Source: Bacillota bacterium
GTDB lineage: Bacteria; Bacillota; Clostridia; Tissierellales; Sedimentibacteraceae
Direction of reading: 5' to 3'
DNA: 13,511 nt
NCBI GenBank assembly: GCA_023416855.1
Contig: JAEZGU010000223.1
Span: forward strand, 1 to 13,511
Shown: positions 5,929-13,176 of the stretch, piece by piece
Numbering within the stretch: position 1 is the first letter of the stretch
Layout: each line of letters begins with the position of its first letter
Program-made: the position numbers and the translations under genes
Notes under the pieces: model-generated
Seen by the model: only the letters and a program-made list of their open reading frames with translations
What the model was told of the DNA's origin: nothing
The model's database searches: none

Positions 5929-7272
5929 TTAGCTACAAATTGGGCACTCAGGATTCTTTTCTAAATTTATAATATTAAATTCCATTTCTAATCCATCAAA
6001 CAACAATATTTTATTTTTTAACGTACTACCTATACGATTAATTATCTTTACTGTCTCTATAGCTTCAATAAATCCCATAACTCCTGCAACTGAACCTAAA
6101 ATACCTATTTGCGAACATGTCATACCACTAATATTTACATTAGGATATAGGCATCTGTAACAATGACCTTCATCAGGGATAATTGTTGTGTTAGTTCCAT
6201 CAAACCTTAATACTCCAGCCTCGACAATAGGTTTTTTCATTAAATAACATGTGTCATTAATTATGTAACGAGTTTGAATATTGTCAACTGCAGAAATTAC
6301 AACATCATAATTACTAATTATTTCCTTTGAGTTTTCTATATTTAATTCCATAATGTGTGTATTTACCTTAATGTCATTATTAATACTTAAAATAAAACTT
6401 TTTGCAGACTCAGGCTTATCAACTCCAAGTCTTGAAACTGAATGTAATATTTGTCTATTTAAATTACTTAATTCTACCTTATCTAAATCTAACAATCCAA
6501 TAGTTCCAACCCCCGCGATTGCAAGACTTAGCGCTGCCGGAGAACCAAGTCCCCCGGAGCCAACTATAAGCACCTTAGAATTCTTAAGTTTTTTTAATAT
6601 TTCATCCTTGCTTAAAATTGCATTACATTGATTGTTAAAATTATTAATTGCTATTTCATATTTATTTTTATCATAAGTGCTAAATTCCATATTGAGCATA
6701 TCAAACAATAATAAATCTTCATGTACTTTTCCTAAATTAAGCAATAGCTTAACACATTCTACCGTACATAAAGCCCCTATAAATGAAGTTATTAATGTGT
6801 TTTTTTCTACTATTTGTTCCTCACTACCTATATATCCAATAAATTCACTAATGGCTTTTTCAGTAGTGAACGTTTGAAGTGTGCCCTGCCAATCATTTGT
6901 CATTGAAATAATTGTTGGAATAAATGTACTATTATTAATAGAATTTTTGATGAAATTAACACTTCCCAACATAACCCTAATATCTGCATTAGCAAACAGG
7001 ATATTATCATCCACAATTTCAATAGATACATCATCGTTTAAATCTTTAGCTTTATAAAACAAGGATTCATACCCTTCATTATCTGTTAAACAGCAAAATA
7101 TTTTACCTATTCCTAATGCCGAAAGGTATAACACCATAGGCATAAGCTCTTTAACATTTTCACCATAAAGAAGTACAGAGGATTCAATCAATTTCTTTTG
7201 ACCCTTCTCACCTATTTCCGGCATAATGATATGCCTAATGTAACGGTCTATTTGTTTTTTAGATAGATTCAT
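5929..7272 (-). CDS. Tandem E1-like (ThiF/MoeB-type) protein: pseudo-E1 half fused to intact E1 half
   Basis: 447 residues, nearly twice the length of MoeB or ThiF. Residues 3-205 start like a MoeB/ThiF protein (RYIRHIIMPEIGEKGQKKL) but the nucleotide loop is lost (VLLYGEN where GxGGxG is expected). Residues 225-447 are a complete adenylation domain: GSGGLG (238-243), LDLDKVELSNLNRQ (261-274), Lys286, DNIQTRYIIND (330-340), Cys371/Cys374 with Cys443/Cys446 for zinc, and Cys386 at the ThiF/MoeB cysteine position. Both halves end alike (LLLFDMLNMEF and ILLFDGLEMEF), which shows internal duplication. I chose ATG 7272 (AAGGAG seven bases upstream) over a TTG at 7278. It probably adenylates the C-terminus of a ubiquitin-like sulfur carrier or peptide, but no ThiS/MoaD-like partner is nearby. 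It is the last gene of an amino-acid importer operon, 45 bases after the ATPase stop. Confidence 0.86.
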   Translation of the reverse strand: MNLSKKQIDRYIRHIIMPEIGEKGQKKLIESSVLLYGENVKELMPMVLYLSALGIGKIFCCLTDNEGYESLFYKAKDLNDDVSIEIVDDNILFANADIRVMLGSVNFIKNSINNSTFIPTIISMTNDWQGTLQTFTTEKAISEFIGYIGSEEQIVEKNTLITSFIGALCTVECVKLLLNLGKVHEDLLLFDMLNMEFSTYDKNKYEIAINNFNNQCNAILSKDEILKKLKNSKVLIVGSGGLGSPAALSLAIAGVGTIGLLDLDKVELSNLNRQILHSVSRLGVDKPESAKSFILSINNDIKVNTHIMELNIENSKEIISNYDVVISAVDNIQTRYIINDTCYLMKKPIVEAGVLRFDGTNTTIIPDEGHCYRCLYPNVNISGMTCSQIGILGSVAGVMGFIEAIETVKIINRIGSTLKNKILLFDGLEMEFNIINLEKNPECPICS

Positions 7273-7317
7273 ACACAAACTCCTTGTTTATAGTTATATT
7301 ACAACAAATAAATATAT

Positions 7318-8049
7318 TTATATATTATACAATATTTTAGACAAAAATTCTTTAGCTCTTTCATGAGTTGGCATAGAAAAAAATTCTGAAGGGTAGTTTT
7401 CCTCCAATATTTTCCCATCATCCATAAATATAATCCTATTAGCAACATTTTTAGCAAACCCCATCTCATGAGTTACAACTACCATGGTCATTCCATCCAT
7501 TGCTAGGTCTTTGATCAGGCTCAACACTTCACCTATCATTTCAGGATCTAATGCTGATGTGGGTTCATCAAAAAGCATAATATCAGGCTTCATTGCAAGA
7601 GAACGTACTATAGCAATTCTTTGTTTTTGCCCGCCTGACAATTTATTTGGATATTCATGTTTTTTATCTTCAAGCCCAATTCTTTCAAGAAGGATTATGG
7701 CATTGTTCTCAGCTTCCTTTTTAGTTTGCAAATTCAATTTTATAGGAGCTAATGTTATATTTTCTAATACGTTCAAATGAGGAAATAAATTGAAATGTTG
7801 AAAAACCATCCCCATTTTTTGTCTTATCTTATTTATATCACATTTTATATCTGTAATATTTTGTCCTTCAAAAATAATGCTTCCAGAATCAGGAGTTTCA
7901 AGTAAATTCATACATCTTAAAAGAGTGCTCTTTCCTGAACCTGACGGTCCTATTATAACAACCTTCTCTCCCTTTTTTATGGTCGTACTTACATTTTTAA
8001 GTACATGATTGTTTCCAAAATTCTTATTTAAATTTTTAATTTCTATCAC
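7318..8049 (-). CDS. Polar amino-acid ABC transporter, ATP-binding protein
   Basis: A cytoplasmic ATPase of the GlnQ/HisP family that powers uptake with the permease and binding lipoprotein encoded upstream. With the GTG start at 8049 it has 243 residues, the usual length, and begins MIEIKNLNKNF. Walker A GPSGSGKST (34-42), Q-loop Gln84, signature LSGGQ (137-141), Walker B IMLFDEP (157-163) with Glu162, and His194 are all present. AAAGGAG (8067-8061) precedes the GTG by 11 bases. A TTG at 8070 would add seven residues but overlaps that site. The start overlaps the end of the permease gene by 14 bases, so translation is probably coupled. The substrate cannot be told from this subunit. Confidence 0.95.
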   Translation of the reverse strand: MIEIKNLNKNFGNNHVLKNVSTTIKKGEKVVIIGPSGSGKSTLLRCMNLLETPDSGSIIFEGQNITDIKCDINKIRQKMGMVFQHFNLFPHLNVLENITLAPIKLNLQTKKEAENNAIILLERIGLEDKKHEYPNKLSGGQKQRIAIVRSLAMKPDIMLFDEPTSALDPEMIGEVLSLIKDLAMDGMTMVVVTHEMGFAKNVANRIIFMDDGKILEENYPSEFFSMPTHERAKEFLSKILYNI

Positions 8050-8725
8050 TTTGGGATAAGCTCCTTTCAAATCTTTTTTGAATGGCTCCTAAACCAAGAA
8101 CCATTATGAGATAACCTAATGCAACAGCATATAATGAAAAGAAGGGCTCAAAAGTCCTGCTTCTTACAAGATTACCTGCATTAGTTAAGTCTATTACCGG
8201 AATAAATCCTGCAACCGAAGTTTCTTTTAAAAGAGCTATAAATTCATTACCCAAAGCAGGCAAAATATTTTTTATTGCCTGTGGCAATATGATAAAAAAC
8301 ATTGTTTTATTACTGTTTAATCCTAAAGATAATCCCGCCTCCATTTGACCTTTATCAACAGATTCTATCCCGGCTCTGGCTATTTCTGCCACATATGCAC
8401 CTGAATTAATTCCAAAGGTAATTATAGCAATTAAAACCGTGTTATTCATATTAACAAAAACAGTATAATACATAATCAATAATTGCACAACAACAGGTGT
8501 ACCTCTTATTACAGAAACATACAATTTACATAATAAATCCAACAGAAAAAGCTTTTTGTTGTTCTTTGCGCTATACCTAACAACCGCAACCATCAAACCT
8601 ATAGCAATGCCCATAAGTGTCGCAAAAAAAGCAATTGTGATAGTGTTTTTTATACCTGTTAAAAACAGCTCATATCTTGAATCCATGATGAACGTTTTAT
8701 TAAAACTGTTTAGAAACTTATCCAT
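8036..8725 (-). CDS. Polar amino-acid ABC transporter, permease
   Basis: 229 residues, a HisM/GlnP-type inner-membrane permease. Hydrophobic segments lie at about 21-48, 78-104 and 195-215, with shorter ones between. The RGTP motif (74-77) and the EAA loop (about 129-156, EAGLSLG then LPQAIKNILP), which docks onto the ATPase, are intact. Only one permease gene is present, so it should act as a homodimer. The start is ATG 8725 with AAAGGAAG just upstream. An intrinsic terminator separates it from the binding-protein gene, so its expression may be lower than that gene's. Confidence 0.95.
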   Translation of the reverse strand: MDKFLNSFNKTFIMDSRYELFLTGIKNTITIAFFATLMGIAIGLMVAVVRYSAKNNKKLFLLDLLCKLYVSVIRGTPVVVQLLIMYYTVFVNMNNTVLIAIITFGINSGAYVAEIARAGIESVDKGQMEAGLSLGLNSNKTMFFIILPQAIKNILPALGNEFIALLKETSVAGFIPVIDLTNAGNLVRSRTFEPFFSLYAVALGYLIMVLGLGAIQKRFERSLSQSDRN

Positions 8726-8743
8726 TTTTCTTCCTTTCCTTCT

Positions 8744-8778
8744 AAAAAAAAGGCGATTGCCATTAGCTTTCGCCTTTT
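8744..8778 (-). terminator. Intra-operon terminator between binding protein and permease
   Basis: AAAAGGCGA (8778-8770) pairs with TCGCCTTTT (8756-8748) around a 13-base loop, followed by a run of eight T (8751-8744). It starts seven bases after the binding-protein stop codon and ends just before the permease ribosome binding site. It probably gives partial read-through. Confidence 0.85.
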
Positions 8779-8785
8779 ACTTTGT

Positions 8786-9604
8786 TTATTTTGTGTGCTT
8801 ATCAATAAACTCTTCAACTTTATTTTCTTCCAACAACTTTTCAAGTGTTGAGTTTATGGCTTTTAATAATTCTGTATTGCCTTTTTTAACTGCTATACCA
8901 TAATATTCTCCTATTTCACCGAAATTATCTGTTCCAAGTTTATCACTGTTGTTTTTTACTATTTCTTCTGCAGGTAATTTATCTATTATTACTGCATCCA
9001 ATCTACCAGCCATTAAATCCTGTGAAGCTTCTAATGCATTTGAATACATTTTAACCTCTGCTCCGGAACCATTAAGTTCTCCACCTTCTGTATTGATAGC
9101 ATCTGATATAGCTAAATCTCCTGTTGTTCCTAATTGAACACCAATTACCTTCCCTTTTAAATCTTCCATATTTTTAAGCTCTGCTTCTTTTTTATATATT
9201 ATATTTTGTACAGAATCAACATATGGTATAGAGAAATCTACTTCCTCTTGTCTTTCCGGAGTAATAGTCATCCCTGCTGCTACAAAATCTGCTTTTCCAG
9301 TTATAATAGCAGGTAGCAAACTATCAAAATCTAAATGTTCAACAACTAATTCTTTTCCTAACGAATTAGCTATTTCATTAGCTATGTCAATATCAACACC
9401 TACTATATTCTGTCCTTCAAAATATTCAAAGGGCGCAAATTCTGCATTAGTATACATAACTAATTTTTCTTTTGTTGTGTCATCCGATGGTGATTGGTTA
9501 GTATTATCATCAGTAGAATTCTTTATGTCGCTATTAGTGCTACATCCTGTAAACAACGCAAAAACCATAACAATTAACAATAAAACAGATATTACTTTTT
9601 TCAT
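8786..9604 (-). CDS. Polar amino-acid ABC transporter, substrate-binding lipoprotein
   Basis: 272 residues. Residues 1-21 are a lipoprotein signal peptide ending in FTGC (Cys21), then a Ser/Asp/Thr-rich tether to about 45. Residues 46-272 are an SBP_bac_3 domain, with NAEFAPFEYFE (53-63), GVDIDIANEIA, GMTITPERQEEVDFS (Arg118, the expected ligand carboxylate contact) and Asp208 (expected amino-group contact). It captures an amino acid outside the membrane and hands it to the permease. The start is ATG 9604 with GGAGGC (9616-9611) six bases upstream. As first gene of the operon, before an internal terminator, it should be the most abundant product. Ligand identity (for example glutamine, histidine or cystine) cannot be read reliably. 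Confidence 0.95.
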   Translation of the reverse strand: MKKVISVLLLIVMVFALFTGCSTNSDIKNSTDDNTNQSPSDDTTKEKLVMYTNAEFAPFEYFEGQNIVGVDIDIANEIANSLGKELVVEHLDFDSLLPAIITGKADFVAAGMTITPERQEEVDFSIPYVDSVQNIIYKKEAELKNMEDLKGKVIGVQLGTTGDLAISDAINTEGGELNGSGAEVKMYSNALEASQDLMAGRLDAVIIDKLPAEEIVKNNSDKLGTDNFGEIGEYYGIAVKKGNTELLKAINSTLEKLLEENKVEEFIDKHTK

Positions 9605-9650
9605 TTTTTAGCCTCCAAAATTGTGATTTATTTTATTTTCGATAGATAGT

Positions 9651-9679
9651 ATCTTAGCACTTTTAAAATATCTTGTCAA
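9651..9679 (-). promoter_or_regulatory. Promoter of the amino-acid importer/E1 operon
   Basis: TTGACA (9679-9674), 17 bases, TAAGAT (9656-9651) with TGC just before (extended -10). Predicted start near 9644 and a 40-base leader. The short palindrome GATAGTATC (9645-9653) spans the -10 and start region and could bind a regulator. Confidence 0.75.
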
Positions 9680-9736
9680 ATATTTTTTCATAAAAGTGTA
9701 TAATTATATATTTATTCTCATTCTAAATTGTTATAC

Positions 9737-9771
9737 AAAAAAAAGCAAGGATAATAGTTTTCCTTGCTTTT
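9737..9771 (-). terminator. Intrinsic terminator of the MacAB-like operon
   Basis: A perfect 11-bp stem AAAAGCAAGGA (9771-9761) / TCCTTGCTTTT (9751-9741), a 9-base loop and eight T (9744-9737). It lies 27 bases past the permease stop codon. Confidence 0.93.
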
Positions 9772-9798
9772 ACTGTGTACATTATTTTTTGAATGCTT

Positions 9799-11007
9799 TT
9801 ATTCATATCTCAAAGCTTCAATAGGGTCTGCTTTTGCAGCTTTTTTTGCTGGATAATATCCAAAAATCACTCCGATAATCATTGAAAAAGCTACAGCGAT
9901 TACTACAGAAAATGGATTAACAACTATTGGCAATGAAATAATCGATCCGCCTAACATTACCAATCCAATCCCCGACATAGTTCCAACTACTCCACCTATT
10001 GCAGAAAGTGTTGCAGATTCTATTAAAAATTGAAATAATACATCATTAGTTCTTGCTCCAAGAGCTTTTTTTATACCAATTTCCCTTGTTCTTTCCGTTA
10101 CTGAAACAAGCATAATATTCATAATTCCAATTCCGCCTACCAGTAATGATATGGCTGCAATACAAGCAACTGCTACCGACATTCCTCCAACAATACCGTT
10201 TATCGTCTCTTGGTCTTCTTCTACAGTATAGAATATATAATTATCATTAGTTCTATTTTTAATCTTTGCAATATAGGATACTAAATCATTCCCAACTTCA
10301 CTAACTGATTTCTTTTCTGATACAAATACATCCAAGCTGTAAAAACCATAATTTGAAGGAAATGCCATTGTATACGGTACATAACTGTCTTCATATATTT
10401 TCTGTCCTTGAAGGAGTGATAAAACCGGCGACTCTTCGTTTTTATACACACCTATAACAAGCAAATCTTCTAAATTGTTTTCTATTTTAACTCTAATAGT
10501 TTCTCCTATTGCATTTTCTTTATTAAACATCTTCAAAGCTGCATTTTGTTCTAACACTATTACTCTGCTTTTTCTGTCCACATCGCTTTTGTTTATCATT
10601 CTTCCATACAGCATTTTGATATGTTGAACATTATCAAAACCGCTATCTACACATGTCATATTTAATTTAACAGTATTCTTTTTAATAGATACATCGCTTC
10701 TTATGGATTCAGAAGGGCATACATATGCAATTTTATCACCAAATCTTTCTTTTATGACTTCCAAGTCTTCCATATAGAAAAAATCTGTTGAACGAAAATC
10801 TTCAATATTGTATACATACATATATGCTCTGTTTTTTCCAATGTCTTTATAAATATCGTCCATTACGCCCTTCATGCTGTCACCAATCGAAACAATTGTA
10901 ATAACTGAGCTTATACCGATAATAATACCCAACATTGTAAGGAGCGAACGCATTTTATTAGATAAAATCGATTGGAAGGCAATTTTAATATTTTCTAACC
11001 AAATTAT
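9799..11007 (-). CDS. MacB-like ABC transporter permease (FtsX family) with non-canonical start
   Basis: The membrane subunit of a MacB/LolCE-type exporter. The first membrane segment (LLTMLGIIIGISSVITIVSI) precedes a large external MacB-type domain. The FtsX core follows (ISLLVGGIGIMNIMLVSVTE, then REIGIKKALGA), and the protein ends with PAKKAAKADPIEALRYE, all typical. The first ordinary ATG is at 10953, but it has no ribosome binding site, and the family's conserved N-terminal helix (IWLENIKIAFQSI...NKMRS) is encoded upstream in the same frame. No ATG, GTG or TTG exists there. ATA 11007 overlaps the ATPase stop as ATAA, and AGAAGGTG (11022-11015) is seven bases away, so I take 11007 as the likely start, giving 402 residues, the usual length. 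ATT 11004, or a -1 frameshift from the ATPase gene, are alternatives. Function is secure; the start is not. Confidence 0.88.
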   Translation of the reverse strand: MIWLENIKIAFQSILSNKMRSLLTMLGIIIGISSVITIVSIGDSMKGVMDDIYKDIGKNRAYMYVYNIEDFRSTDFFYMEDLEVIKERFGDKIAYVCPSESIRSDVSIKKNTVKLNMTCVDSGFDNVQHIKMLYGRMINKSDVDRKSRVIVLEQNAALKMFNKENAIGETIRVKIENNLEDLLVIGVYKNEESPVLSLLQGQKIYEDSYVPYTMAFPSNYGFYSLDVFVSEKKSVSEVGNDLVSYIAKIKNRTNDNYIFYTVEEDQETINGIVGGMSVAVACIAAISLLVGGIGIMNIMLVSVTERTREIGIKKALGARTNDVLFQFLIESATLSAIGGVVGTMSGIGLVMLGGSIISLPIVVNPFSVVIAVAFSMIIGVIFGYYPAKKAAKADPIEALRYE

Positions 11008-11702
11008 TTTAAAGCACCTTCTTTCTGACTGTCTTCTATAATCACACCATCTCTAAATACAATGACTCTATCAGCATACTTTGCAATTTCAGGTTCATGT
11101 GTAACTAAAATTACACTGTTTCCTTCATTGTTTAATGATTTAAATATTTCCATTATATCTTCTGAAGACTGAGTATCCAAATTTCCTGTTGGTTCGTCTG
11201 CTAAAATTATAGGAGGATTGTTAGCCAAAGCTCTTGCTATTGCAACTCTTTGTTTCTGCCCACCTGATAATTCGTTTGGTACATGATTAATTCTGTCTCT
11301 TAATCCTACCTTTTCTAATAGTTCTAACGCTCTCTGTCTACGATTTGACGATTTGACTTTTGCATAAATCATAGGCAACTCAACATTTCTTAAAATATTA
11401 GTTCGAGGTATTAAATTGAATGCTTGAAATACAAATCCTATTTTTTTATTTCTAATCAAAGACAATTCATCTTGTCCCTGCTTACTAATATCAATGCCAT
11501 CTAATATATACTCCCCTGATGTAGGTCTATCCAAACATCCTATGATATTCATTAATGTTGATTTTCCTGAGCCGGATTGACCCATTATTGCTATAAACTC
11601 ACCATGTGCTATTTCTAAATTTACATCTCTCAATGCATGAACTTCAACTGAACCGTTTTTATATATTTTATTTAAATTTTTTATAGATATCATTTTATTC
11701 AT
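11004..11702 (-). CDS. MacB/LolD-type ABC transporter ATP-binding protein
   Basis: 232 residues, the cytoplasmic ATPase of the exporter. Walker A GQSGSGKST (41-49), Q-loop Gln93, signature LSGGQ (145-149), Walker B IILADEP (165-171) with Glu170, and switch His202 are present. NIIGCLDRPTSGEY and DEPTGNLD are hallmarks of the MacB/LolD/FtsE class of mechanotransmission transporters. The start is ATG 11702 with AGGG seven bases upstream, nine bases after the stop of the adaptor gene, so the operon is tight. Its last codons, GCT TTA AAA TAA, form a T-TTA-AAA slippery heptamer and overlap the presumed permease start. In Gram-negative MacB, ATPase and permease are one polypeptide; here they are separate genes. 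The cargo (antibiotic, peptide or lipid) is unknown. Confidence 0.96.
   Translation of the reverse strand: MNKMISIKNLNKIYKNGSVEVHALRDVNLEIAHGEFIAIMGQSGSGKSTLMNIIGCLDRPTSGEYILDGIDISKQGQDELSLIRNKKIGFVFQAFNLIPRTNILRNVELPMIYAKVKSSNRRQRALELLEKVGLRDRINHVPNELSGGQKQRVAIARALANNPPIILADEPTGNLDTQSSEDIMEIFKSLNNEGNSVILVTHEPEIAKYADRVIVFRDGVIIEDSQKEGALK
11007..11022 (-). other. ATPase/permease junction: ribosome binding site, slippery heptamer, ATAA overlap
   Basis: On the minus strand AGAAGGTG (11022-11015) is followed by TTTAAAA (11013-11007) and, overlapping its last base, ATAA (11007-11004). TAA stops the ATPase, while ATA is in the permease frame, in the position where ATGA overlaps usually hold ATG. 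The heptamer is phased as T-TTA-AAA in the ATPase frame, and a -1 slip leads exactly into the permease frame. No strong downstream stem-loop is visible. Confidence 0.6.
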
Positions 11703-11711
11703 TTCATTACC

Positions 11712-12947
11712 CTATTCTGTTTCAATATTAGGTGTCACAGTCATACCATCTGTGTAGCTAATATCCGGATTAACAACAATATTTAATCCCTCAACAAGTT
11801 CTTCACCACTTATCACTGTTTCAAAGTCAGTTTCAAGACCAGTCTCAACAACTACTGATTTCAGTGTATTGTCTTCGTTTAATATAAATAATTTAACTTG
11901 ATCATTTTCAGCTTGCAACAATGCTCCTGAAGGTACTACAAATGAATCCTCGGCTTTATCAACTTTAATTTTCGCAGTGGCTATAACACCTGCTATTAAG
12001 TTGTCAGGTTTATTGGTTATATCTATAACAACAGGGATAACTCTTTCCATAGCATTATTATCCTTTTGTTCTGCGGTTGGTGATATCCTTGAAACAACAC
12101 CTTTGGCGATATCATTCCTCAAAACATCAGAATAAACTTCAACTTCTTGACCAATATGCAACTTTCCTATATCATATTCGCTTATGGAAACTTTCATTTG
12201 TAAGTTATTTAAATTTTCGACTACAAACATAGCCTTTTCGCCTTCAGTATCCTTTGCATATCTACCTATATTCACATTCACTCTTGTTACTGTTCCATCT
12301 ATAGGGCTTTTTATATACACCTTTTCTAAATCTTTCTTTTTCTTTTCTAATTCTTGTATTTGAATTTCTAAACGCTTTAGCTCTGATGGCGATGCAACAA
12401 TTTTACCATCCTTTGTGTTAAAGCTATCTAAATTTCTTTTCGCTTCATTTAAGCTGTTTTTGATTTTATCAAAACTCTCCTGTGTTATAATTTCATTATC
12501 TAATAACTCTTTGTTAATCTTATAACTATCTTCAAGTTCTCTAATTTTAATAATCGCTTTATCATATTCTATTTGCATTGTTTTTATTTTATCTTGTAAC
12601 TCTAATTGAGCTAAAGCAATCTGATTCTCTTCAATAGTAATTTGTTCTTTTAATTCTTCACTGTCTAAAACAGCTAAAATTTGATCTTTAGTTACTACAT
12701 CGCCTTCTTTTACTTTTATATCGATAATCTCATAGTTTAAAGGTGAAACAACATCTGCTTTTTCTATTCCTTCTAAGGGCGCTTTTACAGATATTATTTG
12801 TTCTATGGATTTTTTTTCTAAAGATATTGCATTTACGAAGACTTCGGTAACCCCTTTATTTTTGTTTAACGCGATAATTATAGGAACCGCTAATACTACT
12901 ACAATAAATAAAATTATAAAACTTTTCTTCTTAAAAATTTTCTTCAT
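11712..12947 (-). CDS. MacA/HlyD-like membrane fusion (adaptor) protein of ABC exporter
   Basis: 411 residues. An N-terminal anchor (about 9-27, FIILFIVVVLAVPIIIAL) leaves the rest outside the membrane. The first lipoyl half lies at about 55-100 (VSPLNYEIIDIKVKEGD), a long charged coiled-coil hairpin at about 98-210, and the second lipoyl half at about 211-230 (VYIKSPIDGTVTRV). A beta-barrel and membrane-proximal region follow to the end. It partners the ATPase and permease downstream. In a cell without an outer membrane it probably guides or binds cargo at the outer face, as for similar Gram-positive MacAB-like systems. The start is ATG 12947 with GGGAGAGGG immediately upstream. It is the first gene of the three-gene operon, with an operator-like palindrome at its promoter. 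Confidence 0.93.
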   Translation of the reverse strand: MKKIFKKKSFIILFIVVVLAVPIIIALNKNKGVTEVFVNAISLEKKSIEQIISVKAPLEGIEKADVVSPLNYEIIDIKVKEGDVVTKDQILAVLDSEELKEQITIEENQIALAQLELQDKIKTMQIEYDKAIIKIRELEDSYKINKELLDNEIITQESFDKIKNSLNEAKRNLDSFNTKDGKIVASPSELKRLEIQIQELEKKKKDLEKVYIKSPIDGTVTRVNVNIGRYAKDTEGEKAMFVVENLNNLQMKVSISEYDIGKLHIGQEVEVYSDVLRNDIAKGVVSRISPTAEQKDNNAMERVIPVVIDITNKPDNLIAGVIATAKIKVDKAEDSFVVPSGALLQAENDQVKLFILNEDNTLKSVVVETGLETDFETVISGEELVEGLNIVVNPDISYTDGMTVTPNIETE

Positions 12948-13011
12948 TTCCCTCTCCCAAAATAAAATTCAAGTTAATATTATCAAAAACAAACAATTAG
13001 TACCATAAATT

Positions 13012-13054
13012 AATCTTACATTTTATACAGATAAGCTTACATTTTTGTAAGATT
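13012..13054. promoter_or_regulatory. Promoter and CTTACA operator cluster of the MacAB-like operon
   Basis: A perfect palindrome CTTACA-N4-TGTAAG (13036-13051) contains a -35-like CTTACA on the minus strand (13051-13046), which lies 18 bases from TATAAA (13027-13022). A third copy, AATCTTACA (13012-13020), sits just past the -10 and forms 9-bp inverted arms with TGTAAGATT (13046-13054). A regulator binding these half-sites would block or activate this promoter. TACA/TGTA pairs recall BlaI/CopY operators, but the spacing differs. The regulator is not encoded in the window. Confidence 0.6.
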
Positions 13055-13098
13055 GTCAGGCAATAATTGATTATTAATAACTACATTATACCTTTTCG

Positions 13099-13122
13099 AT
13101 ACAATTTTAACATTAATTGTAT
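13099..13122. repeat. Inverted repeat upstream of the MacAB-like promoter
   Basis: ATACAATT (13099-13106) and AATTGTAT (13115-13122), perfect 8-bp arms with an 8-base spacer, about 50 bases upstream of the -35 box. It could be an additional regulatory site; AT-richness makes chance pairing possible. Confidence 0.35.
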
Positions 13123-13145
13123 ATTATATAAATATTAAATTTTAA

Positions 13146-13176
13146 TTAAAAAAGTAGGGAATTATTTTACCCTACT
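13146..13176 (-). terminator. Intrinsic terminator of the EcsC-family gene
   Basis: AGTAGGG (13176-13170) pairs with CCCTACT (13159-13153) around a 10-base loop and is followed by six T (13152-13147). The stop codon of the gene (13164-13162) lies inside the loop, so the gene's end and the terminator overlap. Confidence 0.85.

Noticed and set aside
5665..7330. Small precursor peptide for the E1-like enzyme (microcin C7 or similar system)
   Set aside because: I saw no short frame with a ribosome binding site, and no modified-peptide-like C-terminus or Gly-Gly end, next to the E1 gene.
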